From Gemmatimonadaceae bacterium (GTDB taxonomy: Bacteria > Gemmatimonadota > Gemmatimonadetes > Gemmatimonadales > Gemmatimonadaceae), in NCBI GenBank assembly GCA_013816695.1, contig JACDDZ010000125.1:1-5535 (forward strand): DNA of 5,535 bases, written 5' to 3'. A model generated the notes under the pieces. That model was not told the origin of the DNA. It saw nothing but the letters and a program-made list of their open reading frames with translations, and did not search any database. Position numbers and translations under genes: made by a program. Positions 5,368 through 5,535 of the stretch are shown piece after piece. Every line of letters starts with the position of its first letter. Positions within the stretch are counted from its first letter, which is position 1.

Positions 5368-5535
5368 GCGTCGAGTGCCGTCTGCTGGATTGCGTCGAGG
5401 TCCCTGATGCCCGCAACAGCGAGATCGAGAAGGAGGTTGAGCTGGTTGCGATCGAATGTTCCATGTTCCCCGGTGCCCTGCACTTCCACGAAACTCCTGG
5501 CCGAAGCCATCACTACGTTCATGTCAACTTCAGCA
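5364..5535 (-). CDS. rph: Ribonuclease PH, C-terminal end (partial)
   Basis: The minus strand is open from the right edge to a TGA at 5364-5366 and encodes the final 56 residues. The peptide starts [20 protein letters not shown] and continues [22 protein letters not shown], which is the conserved C-terminal part of RNase PH (A-E-V-D-M-N-V-V-M, then F-V-E-V-Q-G-T-x-E). RNase PH is a phosphate-dependent 3'-to-5' exoribonuclease that trims tRNA 3' ends and acts in RNA decay as a cytoplasmic ring hexamer. The DMN acidic patch near the active site is intact. The N-terminal part lies beyond the window. Its stop overlaps the TTG start of rdgB, indicating an operon. Confidence 0.95.
   Translation of the reverse strand, partial: AEVDMNVVMASARSFVEVQGTGEHGTFDRNQLNLLLDLAVAGIRDLDAIQQTALDA

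Overview
This window looks like ordinary chromosomal housekeeping DNA from a moderately GC-rich, free-living bacterium. It has short intergenic gaps, genes on both strands, and three tRNA genes. No phage, IS, CRISPR or defence signature is visible. The protein styles recall Gemmatimonadota or a related soil lineage: the rph-rdgB pair, a lipoprotein-type arylsulfotransferase, and a small single-pass protein with a coiled-coil tail. This is an impression from remembered families, not a database match, and I hold it at about even odds.

Layout. Bases 1-126 are the 3' end of a plus-strand uridine kinase gene (udk). It abuts, with no gap, the stop codon of a minus-strand MFS transporter (127-1350). 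Upstream of the transporter on the same strand is a tRNA operon, read in the order tRNA-Arg(TCT), tRNA-Lys(CTT), then a strong rho-independent terminator. A candidate promoter lies just upstream of tRNA-Arg. Divergent from the tRNA operon is a small plus-strand membrane protein gene of unknown function (1728-2243). It converges on a minus-strand class I SAM-dependent methyltransferase (2260-2844). After a divergent intergenic region of about 190 bases, which holds a good sigma70-type promoter candidate, comes a plus-strand lipoprotein of the arylsulfotransferase family (3034-4479). The right end is a minus-strand unit: rph (RNase PH, partial), then rdgB (non-canonical purine NTP pyrophosphatase), then tRNA-Pro(TGG) and its own terminator.

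How the genes fit together. rph and rdgB overlap at a TTGA junction and are very probably co-transcribed. They link tRNA 3'-end processing with clean-up of ITP/XTP, and the tRNA gene directly downstream may be read from the same transcript. udk belongs to pyrimidine salvage. The transporter, methyltransferase, small membrane protein and arylsulfotransferase appear to be single-gene units with no visible shared pathway.

I found no convincing new multi-gene system. The points most worth a second look are the structured start region of the transporter, the shared core of the two tRNA terminators, the Ser-for-Asn change in the RdgB N-terminal motif, the cysteine-free arylsulfotransferase lipoprotein, and the unrecognised single-pass membrane protein.
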